Assembly: GCA_037893245.1 (NCBI GenBank)
Contig: JBAIAA010000598.1
Span: 124,001 to 188,000, forward strand
DNA: 64,000 nucleotides
DNA from: Crossaster papposus
Taxonomy: Eukaryota > Echinodermata > Asteroidea > Velatida > Solasteridae
Direction: 5' to 3'
The position numbers and the translations under genes are program-made. This document shows, piece after piece, positions 27,301-42,300 of this stretch (its first letter is position 1; each line of letters starts with the position of its first letter). Below the pieces are notes generated by a model. That model saw nothing but the letters and a program-made list of their open reading frames with translations, was not told where the DNA came from and did no database searches.

Positions 27301-30300
27301 TATTCACACCAAAAGAAACTCACCTCCCGAAATGTGATACTTCCCGAGCCTGCAAGCAGCCATTTTACAAATGGCATCCCTCCACGTTCTAGGGCAATTA
27401 GGACCCATTTTTCAACCGTAATTTTGTCAAGTCTGCCATCAGATTGAAGCTCAAAAACCAGGGAGTTGATCCTATGCTATATTTACACAATCCCACCATT
27501 TCTTTCACCAAACGGCATCCGTTTTCAAAAGAAATTGTGGGGGCACATTTCATGCAAATGAGCTAGCGTAGAAATTCTCCTTACAATTAGGGTGGTGCAC
27601 CCTATAGGGTTGCACCTGCCTAATTCAAGTCCCATTGAAAACAGTGTAAAATCAACAATGTTCACGACCAAGTTTCTTGCACACCGACATCACTGGGGTT
27701 TCTCAAACAACAATCAGATTATTGTCTTGGTCTTTATCTTTCCATTTCTTTTCAATTTTTAGTAGGTTAGCCAATTACATTTTTTAATATTCACACCAAA
27801 AGAAACTCACCTCCCGAAATGTGATACTTCCCGAGCCTGCAAGCAGCCATTTTACAAATGGCATCCCTCCACGTTCTAGGGCAATTAGGACCCATTTTTC
27901 AACCGTAATTTTGTCAAGTCTGCCATCAGATTGAAGCTCAAAAACCAGGGAGTTGATCCTATGCTATATTTACACAATCCCACCATTTCTTTCACCAAAC
28001 GGCATCCGTTTTCAAAAGAAATTGTGGGGGCACATTTCATGCAAATGAGCTAGCGTAGAAATTCTCCTTACAATTAGGGTGGTGCACCCTATAGGGTTGC
28101 ACCTGCCTAATTCAAGTCCCATTGAAAACAGTGTAAAATCAACAATGTTCACGACCAAGTTTCTTGCACACCGACATCACTGGGGTTTCTCAAACAACAA
28201 TCAGATTATTGTCTTGGTCTTTATCTTTCCATTTCTTTTCAATTTTTAGTAGGTTAGCCAATTACATTTTTTAATATTCACACCAAAAGAAACTCACCTC
28301 CCGAAATGTGATACTTCCCGAGCCTGCAAGCAGCCATTTTACAAATGGCATCCCTCCACGTTCTAGGGCAATTAGGACCCATTTTTCAACCGTAATTTTG
28401 TCAAGTCTGCCATCAGATTGAAGCTCAAAAACCAGGGAGTTGATCCTATGCTATATTTACACAATCCCACCATTTCTTTCACCAAACGGCATCCGTTTTC
28501 AAAAGAAATTGTGGGGGCACATTTCATGCAAATGAGCTAGCGTAGAAATTCTCCTTACAATTAGGGTGGTGCACCCTATAGGGTTGCACCTGCCTAATTC
28601 AAGTCCCATTGAAAACAGTGTAAAATCAACAATGTTCACGACCAAGTTTCTTGCACACCGACATCACTGGGGTTTCTCAAACAACAATCAGATTATTGTC
28701 TTGGTCTTTATCTTTCCATTTCTTTTCAATTTTTAGTAGGTTAGCCAATTACATTTTTTAATATTCACACCAAAAGAAACTCACCTCCCGAAATGTGATA
28801 CTTCCCGAGCCTGCAAGCAGCCATTTTACAAATGGCATCCCTCCACGTTCTAGGGCAATTAGGACCCATTTTTCAACCGTAATTTTGTCAAGTCTGCCAT
28901 CAGATTGAAGCTCAAAAACCAGGGAGTTGATCCTATGCTATATTTACACAATCCCACCATTTCTTTCACCAAACGGCATCCGTTTTCAAAAGAAATTGTG
29001 GGGGCACATTTCATGCAAATGAGCTAGCGTAGAAATTCTCCTTACAATTAGGGTGGTGCACCCTATAGGGTTGCACCTGCCTAATTCAAGTCCCATTGAA
29101 AACAGTGTAAAATCAACAATGTTCACGACCAAGTTTCTTGCACACCGACATCACTGGGGTTTCTCAAACAACAATCAGATTATTGTCTTGGTCTTTATCT
29201 TTCCATTTCTTTTCAATTTTTAGTAGGTTAGCCAATTACATTTTTTAATATTCACACCAAAAGAAACTCACCTCCCGAAATGTGATACTTCCCGAGCCTG
29301 CAAGCAGCCATTTTACAAATGGCATCCCTCCACGTTCTAGGGCAATTAGGACCCATTTTTCAACCGTAATTTTGTCAAGTCTGCCATCAGATTGAAGCTC
29401 AAAAACCAGGGAGTTGATCCTATGCTATATTTACACAATCCCACCATTTCTTTCACCAAACGGCATCCGTTTTCAAAAGAAATTGTGGGGGCACATTTCA
29501 TGCAAATGAGCTAGCGTAGAAATTCTCCTTACAATTAGGGTGGTGCACCCTATAGGGTTGCACCTGCCTAATTCAAGTCCCATTGAAAACAGTGTAAAAT
29601 CAACAATGTTCACGACCAAGTTTCTTGCACACCGACATCACTGGGGTTTCTCAAACAACAATCAGATTATTGTCTTGGTCTTTATCTTTCCATTTCTTTT
29701 CAATTTTTAGTAGGTTAGCCAATTACATTTTTTAATATTCACACCAAAAGAAACTCACCTCCCGAAATGTGATACTTCCCGAGCCTGCAAGCAGCCATTT
29801 TACAAATGGCATCCCTCCACGTTCTAGGGCAATTAGGACCCATTTTTCAACCGTAATTTTGTCAAGTCTGCCATCAGATTGAAGCTCAAAAACCAGGGAG
29901 TTGATCCTATGCTATATTTACACAATCCCACCATTTCTTTCACCAAACGGCATCCGTTTTCAAAAGAAATTGTGGGGGCACATTTCATGCAAATGAGCTA
30001 GCGTAGAAATTCTCCTTACAATTAGGGTGGTGCACCCTATAGGGTTGCACCTGCCTAATTCAAGTCCCATTGAAAACAGTGTAAAATCAACAATGTTCAC
30101 GACCAAGTTTCTTGCACACCGACATCACTGGGGTTTCTCAAACAACAATCAGATTATTGTCTTGGTCTTTATCTTTCCATTTCTTTTCAATTTTTAGTAG
30201 GTTAGCCAATTACATTTTTTAATATTCACACCAAAAGAAACTCACCTCCCGAAATGTGATACTTCCCGAGCCTGCAAGCAGCCATTTTACAAATGGCATC

Positions 30301-33300
30301 CCTCCACGTTCTAGGGCAATTAGGACCCATTTTTCAACCGTAATTTTGTCAAGTCTGCCATCAGATTGAAGCTAAAAAACCAGGGAGTTGATCCTATGCT
30401 ATATTTACACAATCCCACCATTTCTTTCACCAAACGGCATCCGTTTTCAAAAGAAATTGTGGGGGCACATTTCATGCAAATGAGCTAGCGTAGAAATTCT
30501 CCTTACAATTAGGGTGGTGCACCCTATAGGGTTGCACCTGCCTAATTCAAGTCCCATTGAAAACAGTGTAAAATCAACAATGTTCACGACCAAGTTTCTT
30601 GCACACCGACATCACTGGGGTTTCTCAAACAACAATCAGATTATTGTCTTGGTCTTTATCTTTCCATTTCTTTTCAATTTTTAGTAGGTTAGCCAATTAC
30701 ATTTTTTAATATTCACACCAAAAGAAACTCACCTCCCGAAATGTGATACTTCCCGAGCCTGCAAGCAGCCATTTTACAAATGGCATCCCTCCACGTTCTA
30801 GGGCAATTAGGACCCATTTTTCAACCGTAATTTTGTCAAGTCTGCCATCAGATTGAAGCTCAAAAACCAGGGAGTTGATCCTATGCTATATTTACACAAT
30901 CCCACCATTTCTTTCACCAAACGGCATCCGTTTTCAAAAGAAATTGTGGGGGCACATTTCATGCAAATGAGCTAGCGTAGAAATTCTCCTTACAATTAGG
31001 GTGGTGCACCCTATAGGGTTGCACCTGCCTAATTCAAGTCCCATTGAAAACAGTGTAAAATCAACAATGTTCACGACCAAGTTTCTTGCACACCGACATC
31101 ACTGGGGTTTCTCAAACAACAATCAGATTATTGTCTTGGTCTTTATCTTTCCATTTCTTTTCAATTTTTAGTAGGTTAGCCAATTACATTTTTTAATATT
31201 CACACCAAAAGAAACTCACCTCCCGAAATGTGATACTTCCCGAGCCTGCAAGCAGCCATTTTACAAATGGCATCCCTCCACGTTCTAGGGCAATTAGGAC
31301 CCATTTTTCAACCGTAATTTTGTCAAGTCTGCCATCAGATTGAAGCTCAAAAACCAGGGAGTTGATCCTATGCTATATTTACACAATCCCACCATTTCTT
31401 TCACCAAACGGCATCCGTTTTCAAAAGAAATTGTGGGGGCACATTTCATGCAAATGAGCTAGCGTAGAAATTCTCCTTACAATTAGGGTGGTGCACCCTA
31501 TAGGGTTGCACCTGCCTAATTCAAGTCCCATTGAAAACAGTGTAAAATCAACAATGTTCACGACCAAGTTTCTTGCACACCGACATCACTGGGGTTTCTC
31601 AAACAACAATCAGATTATTGTCTTGGTCTTTATCTTTCCATTTCTTTTCAATTTTTAGTAGGTTAGCCAATTACATTTTTTAATATTCACACCAAAAGAA
31701 ACTCACCTCCCGAAATGTGATACTTCCCGAGCCTGCAAGCAGCCATTTTACAAATGGCATCCCTCCACGTTCTAGGGCAATTAGGACCCATTTTTCAACC
31801 GTAATTTTGTCAAGTCTGCCATCAGATTGAAGCTCAAAAACCAGGGAGTTGATCCTATGCTATATTTACACAATCCCACCATTTCTTTCACCAAACGGCA
31901 TCCGTTTTCAAAAGAAATTGTGGGGGCACATTTCATGCAAATGAGCTAGCGTAGAAATTCTCCTTACAATTAGGGTGGTGCACCCTATAGGGTTGCACCT
32001 GCCTAATTCAAGTCCCATTGAAAACAGTGTAAAATCAACAATGTTCACGACCAAGTTTCTTGCACACCGACATCACTGGGGTTTCTCAAACAACAATCAG
32101 ATTATTGTCTTGGTCTTTATCTTTCCATTTCTTTTCAATTTTTAGTAGGTTAGCCAATTACATTTTTTAATATTCACACCAAAAGAAACTCACCTCCCGA
32201 AATGTGATACTTCCCGAGCCTGCAAGCAGCCATTTTACAAATGGCATCCCTCCACGTTCTAGGGCAATTAGGACCCATTTTTCAACCGTAATTTTGTCAA
32301 GTCTGCCATCAGATTGAAGCTCAAAAACCAGGGAGTTGATCCTATGCTATATTTACACAATCCCACCATTTCTTTCACCAAACGGCATCCGTTTTCAAAA
32401 GAAATTGTGGGGGCACATTTCATGCAAATGAGCTAGCGTAGAAATTCTCCTTACAATTAGGGTGGTGCACCCTATAGGGTTGCACCTGCCTAATTCAAGT
32501 CCCATTGAAAACAGTGTAAAATCAACAATGTTCACGACCAAGTTTCTTGCACACCGACATCACTGGGGTTTCTCAAACAACAATCAGATTATTGTCTTGG
32601 TCTTTATCTTTCCATTTCTTTTCAATTTTTAGTAGGTTAGCCAATTACATTTTTTAATATTCACACCAAAAGAAACTCACCTCCCGAAATGTGATACTTC
32701 CCGAGCCTGCAAGCAGCCATTTTACAAATGGCATCCCTCCACGTTCTAGGGCAATTAGGACCCATTTTTCAACCGTAATTTTGTCAAGTCTGCCATCAGA
32801 TTGAAGCTCAAAAACCAGGGAGTTGATCCTATGCTATATTTACACAATCCCACCATTTCTTTCACCAAACGGCATCCGTTTTCAAAAGAAATTGTGGGGG
32901 CACATTTCATGCAAATGAGCTAGCGTAGAAATTCTCCTTACAATCAGGGTGGTGCACCCTATAGGGTTGCACCTGCCTAATTCAAGTCCCATTGAAAACA
33001 GTGTAAAATCAACAATGTTCACGACCAAGTTTCTTGCACACCGACATCACTGGGGTTTCTCAAACAACAATCAGATTATTGTCTTGGTCTTTATCTTTCC
33101 ATTTCTTTTCAATTTTTAGTAGGTTAGCCAATTACATTTTTTAATATTCACACCAAAAGAAACTCACCTCCCGAAATGTGATACTTCCCGAGCCTGCAAG
33201 CAGCCATTTTACAAATGGCATCCCTCCACGTTCTAGGGCAATTAGGACCCATTTTTCAACCGTAATTTTGTCAAGTCTGCCATCAGATTGAAGCTCAAAA

Positions 33301-36300
33301 ACCAGGGAGTTGATCCTATGCTATATTTACACAATCCCACCATTTCTTTCACCAAACGGCATCCGTTTTCAAAAGAAATTGTGGGGGCACATTTCATGCA
33401 AATGAGCTAGCGTAGAAATTCTCCTTACAATTAGGGTGGTGCACCCTATAGGGTTGCACCTGCCTAATTCAAGTCCCATTGAAAACAGTGTAAAATCAAC
33501 AATGTTCACGACCAAGTTTCTTGCACACCGACATCACTGGGGTTTCTCAAACAACAATCAGATTATTGTCTTGGTCTTTATCTTTCCATTTCTTTTCAAT
33601 TTTTAGTAGGTTAGCCAATTACATTTTTTAATATTCACACCAAAAGAAACTCACCTCCCGAAATGTGATACTTCCCGAGCCTGCAAGCAGCCATTTTACA
33701 AATGGCATCCCTCCACGTTCTAGGGCAATTAGGACCCATTTTTCAACCGTAATTTTGTCAAGTCTGCCATCAGATTGAAGCTCAAAAACCAGGGAGTTGA
33801 TCCTATGCTATATTTACACAATCCCACCATTTCTTTCACCAAACGGCATCCGTTTTCAAAAGAAATTGTGGGGGCACATTTCATGCAAATGAGCTAGCGT
33901 AGAAATTCTCCTTACAATTAGGGTGGTGCACCCTATAGGGTTGCACCTGCCTAATTCAAGTCCCATTGAAAACAGTGTAAAATCAACAATGTTCACGACC
34001 AAGTTTCTTGCACACCGACATCACTGGGGTTTCTCAAACAACAATCAGATTATTGTCTTGGTCTTTATCTTTCCATTTCTTTTCAATTTTTAGTAGGTTA
34101 GCCAATTACATTTTTTAATATTCACACCAAAAGAAACTCACCTCCCGAAATGTGATACTTCCCGAGCCTGCAAGCAGCCATTTTACAAATGGCATCCCTC
34201 CACGTTCTAGGGCAATTAGGACCCATTTTTCAACCGTAATTTTGTCAAGTCTGCCATCAGATTGAAGCTCAAAAACCAGGGAGTTGATCCTATGCTATAT
34301 TTACACAATCCCACCATTTCTTTCACCAAACGGCATCCGTTTTCAAAAGAAATTGTGGGGGCACATTTCATGCAAATGAGCTAGCGTAGAAATTCTCCTT
34401 ACAATTAGGGTGGTGCACCCTATAGGGTTGCACCTGCCTAATTCAAGTCCCATTGAAAACAGTGTAAAATCAACAATGTTCACGACCAAGTTTCTTGCAC
34501 ACCGACATCACTGGGGTTTCTCAAACAACAATCAGATTATTGTCTTGGTCTTTATCTTTCCATTTCTTTTCAATTTTTAGTAGGTTAGCCAATTACATTT
34601 TTTAATATTCACACCAAAAGAAACTCACCTCCCGAAATGTGATACTTCCCGAGCCTGCAAGCAGCCATTTTACAAATGGCATCCCTCCACGTTCTAGGGC
34701 AATTAGGACCCATTTTTCAACCGTAATTTTGTCAAGTCTGCCATCAGATTGAAGCTCAAAAACCAGGGAGTTGATCCTATGCTATATTTACACAATCCCA
34801 CCATTTCTTTCACCAAACGGCATCCGTTTTCAAAAGAAATTGTGGGGGCACATTTCATGCAAATGAGCTAGCGTAGAAATTCTCCTTACAATTAGGGTGG
34901 TGCACCCTATAGGGTTGCACCTGCCTAATTCAAGTCCCATTGAAAACAGTGTAAAATCAACAATGTTCACGACCAAGTTTCTTGCACACCGACATCACTG
35001 GGGTTTCTCAAACAACAATCAGATTATTGTCTTGGTCTTTATCTTTCCATTTCTTTTCAATTTTTAGTAGGTTAGCCAATTACATTTTTTAATATTCACA
35101 CCAAAAGAAACTCACCTCCCGAAATGTGATACTTCCCGAGCCTGCAAGCAGCCATTTTACAAATGGCATCCCTCCACGTTCTAGGGCAATTAGGACCCAT
35201 TTTTCAACCGTAATTTTGTCAAGTCTGCCATCAGATTGAAGCTCAAAAACCAGGGAGTTGATCCTATGCTATATTTACACAATCCCACCATTTCTTTCAC
35301 CAAACGGCATCCGTTTTCAAAAGAAATTGTGGGGGCACATTTCATGCAAATGAGCTAGCGTAGAAATTCTCCTTACAATTAGGGTGGTGCACCCTATAGG
35401 GTTGCACCTGCCTAATTCAAGTCCCATTGAAAACAGTGTAAAATCAACAATGTTCACGACCAAGTTTCTTGCACACCGACATCACTGGGGTTTCTCAAAC
35501 AACAATCAGATTATTGTCTTGGTCTTTATCTTTCCATTTCTTTTCAATTTTTAGTAGGTTAGCCAATTACATTTTTTAATATTCACACCAAAAGAAACTC
35601 ACCTCCCGAAATGTGATACTTCCCGAGCCTGCAAGCAGCCATTTTACAAATGGCATCCCTCCACGTTCTAGGGCAATTAGGACCCATTTTTCAACCGTAA
35701 TTTTGTCAAGTCTGCCATCAGATTGAAGCTCAAAAACCAGGGAGTTGATCCTATGCTATATTTACACAATCCCACCATTTCTTTCACCAAACGGCATCCG
35801 TTTTCAAAAGAAATTGTGGGGGCACATTTCATGCAAATGAGCTAGCGTAGAAATTCTCCTTACAATTAGGGTGGTGCACCCTATAGGGTTGCACCTGCCT
35901 AATTCAAGTCCCATTGAAAACAGTGTAAAATCAACAATGTTCACGACCAAGTTTCTTGCACACCGACATCACTGGGGTTTCTCAAACAACAATCAGATTA
36001 TTGTCTTGGTCTTTATCTTTCCATTTCTTTTCAATTTTTAGTAGGTTAGCCAATTACATTTTTTAATATTCACACCAAAAGAAACTCACCTCCCGAAATG
36101 TGATACTTCCCGAGCCTGCAAGCAGCCATTTTACAAATGGCATCCCTCCACGTTCTAGGGCAATTAGGACCCATTTTTCAACCGTAATTTTGTCAAGTCT
36201 GCCATCAGATTGAAGCTCAAAAACCAGGGAGTTGATCCTATGCTATATTTACACAATCCCACCATTTCTTTCACCAAACGGCATCCGTTTTCAAAAGAAA

Positions 36301-39300
36301 TTGTGGGGGCACATTTCATGCAAATGAGCTAGCGTAGAAATTCTCCTTACAATTAGGGTGGTGCACCCTATAGGGTTGCACCTGCCTAATTCAAGTCCCA
36401 TTGAAAACAGTGTAAAATCAACAATGTTCACGACCAAGTTTCTTGCACACCGACATCACTGGGGTTTCTCAAACAACAATCAGATTATTGTCTTGGTCTT
36501 TATCTTTCCATTTCTTTTCAATTTTTAGTAGGTTAGCCAATTACATTTTTTAATATTCACACCAAAAGAAACTCACCTCCCGAAATGTGATACTTCCCGA
36601 GCCTGCAAGCAGCCATTTTACAAATGGCATCCCTCCACGTTCTAGGGCAATTAGGACCCATTTTTCAACCGTAATTTTGTCAAGTCTGCCATCAGATTGA
36701 AGCTCAAAAACCAGGGAGTTGATCCTATGCTATATTTACACAATCCCACCATTTCTTTCACCAAACGGCATCCGTTTTCAAAAGAAATTGTGGGGGCACA
36801 TTTCATGCAAATGAGCTAGCGTAGAAATTCTCCTTACAATCAGGGTGGTGCACCCTATAGGGTTGCACCTGCCTAATTCAAGTCCCATTGAAAACAGTGT
36901 AAAATCAACAATGTTCACGACCAAGTTTCTTGCACACCGACATCACTGGGGTTTCTCAAACAACAATCAGATTATTGTCTTGGTCTTTATCTTTCCATTT
37001 CTTTTCAATTTTTAGTAGGTTAGCCAATTACATTTTTTAATATTCACACCAAAAGAAACTCACCTCCCGAAATGTGATACTTCCCGAGCCTGCAAGCAGC
37101 CATTTTACAAATGGCATCCCTCCACGTTCTAGGGCAATTAGGACCCATTTTTCAACCGTAATTTTGTCAAGTCTGCCATCAGATTGAAGCTCAAAAACCA
37201 GGGAGTTGATCCTATGCTATATTTACACAATCCCACCATTTCTTTCACCAAACGGCATCCGTTTTCAAAAGAAATTGTGGGGGCACATTTCATGCAAATG
37301 AGCTAGCGTAGAAATTCTCCTTACAATTAGGGTGGTGCACCCTATAGGGTTGCACCTGCCTAATTCAAGTCCCATTGAAAACAGTGTAAAATCAACAATG
37401 TTCACGACCAAGTTTCTTGCACACCGACATCACTGGGGTTTCTCAAACAACAATCAGATTATTGTCTTGGTCTTTATCTTTCCATTTCTTTTCAATTTTT
37501 AGTAGGTTAGCCAATTACATTTTTTAATATTCACACCAAAAGAAACTCACCTCCCGAAATGTGATACTTCCCGAGCCTGCAAGCAGCCATTTTACAAATG
37601 GCATCCCTCCACGTTCTAGGGCAATTAGGACCCATTTTTCAACCGTAATTTTGTCAAGTCTGCCATCAGATTGAAGCTCAAAAACCAGGGAGTTGATCCT
37701 ATGCTATATTTACACAATCCCACCATTTCTTTCACCAAACGGCATCCGTTTTCAAAAGAAATTGTGGGGGCACATTTCATGCAAATGAGCTAGCGTAGAA
37801 ATTCTCCTTACAATTAGGGTGGTGCACCCTATAGGGTTGCACCTGCCTAATTCAAGTCCCATTGAAAACAGTGTAAAATCAACAATGTTCACGACCAAGT
37901 TTCTTGCACACCGACATCACTGGGGTTTCTCAAACAACAATCAGATTATTGTCTTGGTCTTTATCTTTCCATTTCTTTTCAATTTTTAGTAGGTTAGCCA
38001 ATTACATTTTTTAATATTCACACCAAAAGAAACTCACCTCCCGAAATGTGATACTTCCCGAGCCTGCAAGCAGCCATTTTACAAATGGCATCCCTCCACG
38101 TTCTAGGGCAATTAGGACCCATTTTTCAACCGTAATTTTGTCAAGTCTGCCATCAGATTGAAGCTCAAAAACCAGGGAGTTGATCCTATGCTATATTTAC
38201 ACAATCCCACCATTTCTTTCACCAAACGGCATCCGTTTTCAAAAGAAATTGTGGGGGCACATTTCATGCAAATGAGCTAGCGTAGAAATTCTCCTTACAA
38301 TTAGGGTGGTGCACCCTATAGGGTTGCACCTGCCTAATTCAAGTCCCATTGAAAACAGTGTAAAATCAACAATGTTCACGACCAAGTTTCTTGCACACCG
38401 ACATCACTGGGGTTTCTCAAACAACAATCAGATTATTGTCTTGGTCTTTATCTTTCCATTTCTTTTCAATTTTTAGTAGGTTAGCCAATTACATTTTTTA
38501 ATATTCACACCAAAAGAAACTCACCTCCCGAAATGTGATACTTCCCGAGCCTGCAAGCAGCCATTTTACAAATGGCATCCCTCCACGTTCTAGGGCAATT
38601 AGGACCCATTTTTCAACCGTAATTTTGTCAAGTCTGCCATCAGATTGAAGCTCAAAAACCAGGGAGTTGATCCTATGCTATATTTACACAATCCCACCAT
38701 TTCTTTCACCAAACGGCATCCGTTTTCAAAAGAAATTGTGGGGGCACATTTCATGCAAATGAGCTAGCGTAGAAATTCTCCTTACAATTAGGGTGGTGCA
38801 CCCTATAGGGTTGCACCTGCCTAATTCAAGTCCCATTGAAAACAGTGTAAAATCAACAATGTTCACGACCAAGTTTCTTGCACACCGACATCACTGGGGT
38901 TTCTCAAACAACAATCAGATTATTGTCTTGGTCTTTATCTTTCCATTTCTTTTCAATTTTTAGTAGGTTAGCCAATTACATTTTTTAATATTCACACCAA
39001 AAGAAACTCACCTCCCGAAATGTGATACTTCCCGAGCCTGCAAGCAGCCATTTTACAAATGGCATCCCTCCACGTTCTAGGGCAATTAGGACCCATTTTT
39101 CAACCGTAATTTTGTCAAGTCTGCCATCAGATTGAAGCTCAAAAACCAGGGAGTTGATCCTATGCTATATTTACACAATCCCACCATTTCTTTCACCAAA
39201 CGGCATCCGTTTTCAAAAGAAATTGTGGGGGCACATTTCATGCAAATGAGCTAGCGTAGAAATTCTCCTTACAATTAGGGTGGTGCACCCTATAGGGTTG

Positions 39301-42300
39301 CACCTGCCTAATTCAAGTCCCATTGAAAACAGTGTAAAATCAACAATGTTCACGACCAAGTTTCTTGCACACCGACATCACTGGGGTTTCTCAAACAACA
39401 ATCAGATTATTGTCTTGGTCTTTATCTTTCCATTTCTTTTCAATTTTTAGTAGGTTAGCCAATTACATTTTTTAATATTCACACCAAAAGAAACTCACCT
39501 CCCGAAATGTGATACTTCCCGAGCCTGCAAGCAGCCATTTTACAAATGGCATCCCTCCACGTTCTAGGGCAATTAGGACCCATTTTTCAACCGTAATTTT
39601 GTCAAGTCTGCCATCAGATTGAAGCTCAAAAACCAGGGAGTTGATCCTATGCTATATTTACACAATCCCACCATTTCTTTCACCAAACGGCATCCGTTTT
39701 CAAAAGAAATTGTGGGGGCACATTTCATGCAAATGAGCTAGCGTAGAAATTCTCCTTACAATTAGGGTGGTGCACCCTATAGGGTTGCACCTGCCTAATT
39801 CAAGTCCCATTGAAAACAGTGTAAAATCAACAATGTTCACGACCAAGTTTCTTGCACACCGACATCACTGGGGTTTCTCAAACAACAATCAGATTATTGT
39901 CTTGGTCTTTATCTTTCCATTTCTTTTCAATTTTTAGTAGGTTAGCCAATTACATTTTTTAATATTCACACCAAAAGAAACTCACCTCCCGAAATGTGAT
40001 ACTTCCCGAGCCTGCAAGCAGCCATTTTACAAATGGCATCCCTCCACGTTCTAGGGCAATTAGGACCCATTTTTCAACCGTAATTTTGTCAAGTCTGCCA
40101 TCAGATTGAAGCTCAAAAACCAGGGAGTTGATCCTATGCTATATTTACACAATCCCACCATTTCTTTCACCAAACGGCATCCGTTTTCAAAAGAAATTGT
40201 GGGGGCACATTTCATGCAAATGAGCTAGCGTAGAAATTCTCCTTACAATTAGGGTGGTGCACCCTATAGGGTTGCACCTGCCTAATTCAAGTCCCATTGA
40301 AAACAGTGTAAAATCAACAATGTTCACGACCAAGTTTCTTGCACACCGACATCACTGGGGTTTCTCAAACAACAATCAGATTATTGTCTTGGTCTTTATC
40401 TTTCCATTTCTTTTCAATTTTTAGTAGGTTAGCCAATTACATTTTTTAATATTCACACCAAAAGAAACTCACCTCCCGAAATGTGATACTTCCCGAGCCT
40501 GCAAGCAGCCATTTTACAAATGGCATCCCTCCACGTTCTAGGGCAATTAGGACCCATTTTTCAACCGTAATTTTGTCAAGTCTGCCATCAGATTGAAGCT
40601 CAAAAACCAGGGAGTTGATCCTATGCTATATTTACACAATCCCACCATTTCTTTCACCAAACGGCATCCGTTTTCAAAAGAAATTGTGGGGGCACATTTC
40701 ATGCAAATGAGCTAGCGTAGAAATTCTCCTTACAATTAGGGTGGTGCACCCTATAGGGTTGCACCTGCCTAATTCAAGTCCCATTGAAAACAGTGTAAAA
40801 TCAACAATGTTCACGACCAAGTTTCTTGCACACCGACATCACTGGGGTTTCTCAAACAACAATCAGATTATTGTCTTGGTCTTTATCTTTCCATTTCTTT
40901 TCAATTTTTAGTAGGTTAGCCAATTACATTTTTTAATATTCACACCAAAAGAAACTCACCTCCCGAAATGTGATACTTCCCGAGCCTGCAAGCAGCCATT
41001 TTACAAATGGCATCCCTCCACGTTCTAGGGCAATTAGGACCCATTTTTCAACCGTAATTTTGTCAAGTCTGCCATCAGATTGAAGCTCAAAAACCAGGGA
41101 GTTGATCCTATGCTATATTTACACAATCCCACCATTTCTTTCACCAAACGGCATCCGTTTTCAAAAGAAATTGTGGGGGCACATTTCATGCAAATGAGCT
41201 AGCGTAGAAATTCTCCTTACAATTAGGGTGGTGCACCCTATAGGGTTGCACCTGCCTAATTCAAGTCCCATTGAAAACAGTGTAAAATCAACAATGTTCA
41301 CGACCAAGTTTCTTGCACACCGACATCACTGGGGTTTCTCAAACAACAATCAGATTATTGTCTTGGTCTTTATCTTTCCATTTCTTTTCAATTTTTAGTA
41401 GGTTAGCCAATTACATTTTTTAATATTCACACCAAAAGAAACTCACCTCCCGAAATGTGATACTTCCCGAGCCTGCAAGCAGCCATTTTACAAATGGCAT
41501 CCCTCCACGTTCTAGGGCAATTAGGACCCATTTTTCAACCGTAATTTTGTCAAGTCTGCCATCAGATTGAAGCTCAAAAACCAGGGAGTTGATCCTATGC
41601 TATATTTACACAATCCCACCATTTCTTTCACCAAACGGCATCCGTTTTCAAAAGAAATTGTGGGGGCACATTTCATGCAAATGAGCTAGCGTAGAAATTC
41701 TCCTTACAATTAGGGTGGTGCACCCTATAGGGTTGCACCTGCCTAATTCAAGTCCCATTGAAAACAGTGTAAAATCAACAATGTTCACGACCAAGTTTCT
41801 TGCACACCGACATCACTGGGGTTTCTCAAACAACAATCAGATTATTGTCTTGGTCTTTATCTTTCCATTTCTTTTCAATTTTTAGTAGGTTAGCCAATTA
41901 CATTTTTTAATATTCACACCAAAAGAAACTCACCTCCCGAAATGTGATACTTCCCGAGCCTGCAAGCAGCCATTTTACAAATGGCATCCCTCCACGTTCT
42001 AGGGCAATTAGGACCCATTTTTCAACCGTAATTTTGTCAAGTCTGCCATCAGATTGAAGCTCAAAAACCAGGGAGTTGATCCTATGCTATATTTACACAA
42101 TCCCACCATTTCTTTCACCAAACGGCATCCGTTTTCAAAAGAAATTGTGGGGGCACATTTCATGCAAATGAGCTAGCGTAGAAATTCTCCTTACAATTAG
42201 GGTGGTGCACCCTATAGGGTTGCACCTGCCTAATTCAAGTCCCATTGAAAACAGTGTAAAATCAACAATGTTCACGACCAAGTTTCTTGCACACCGACAT

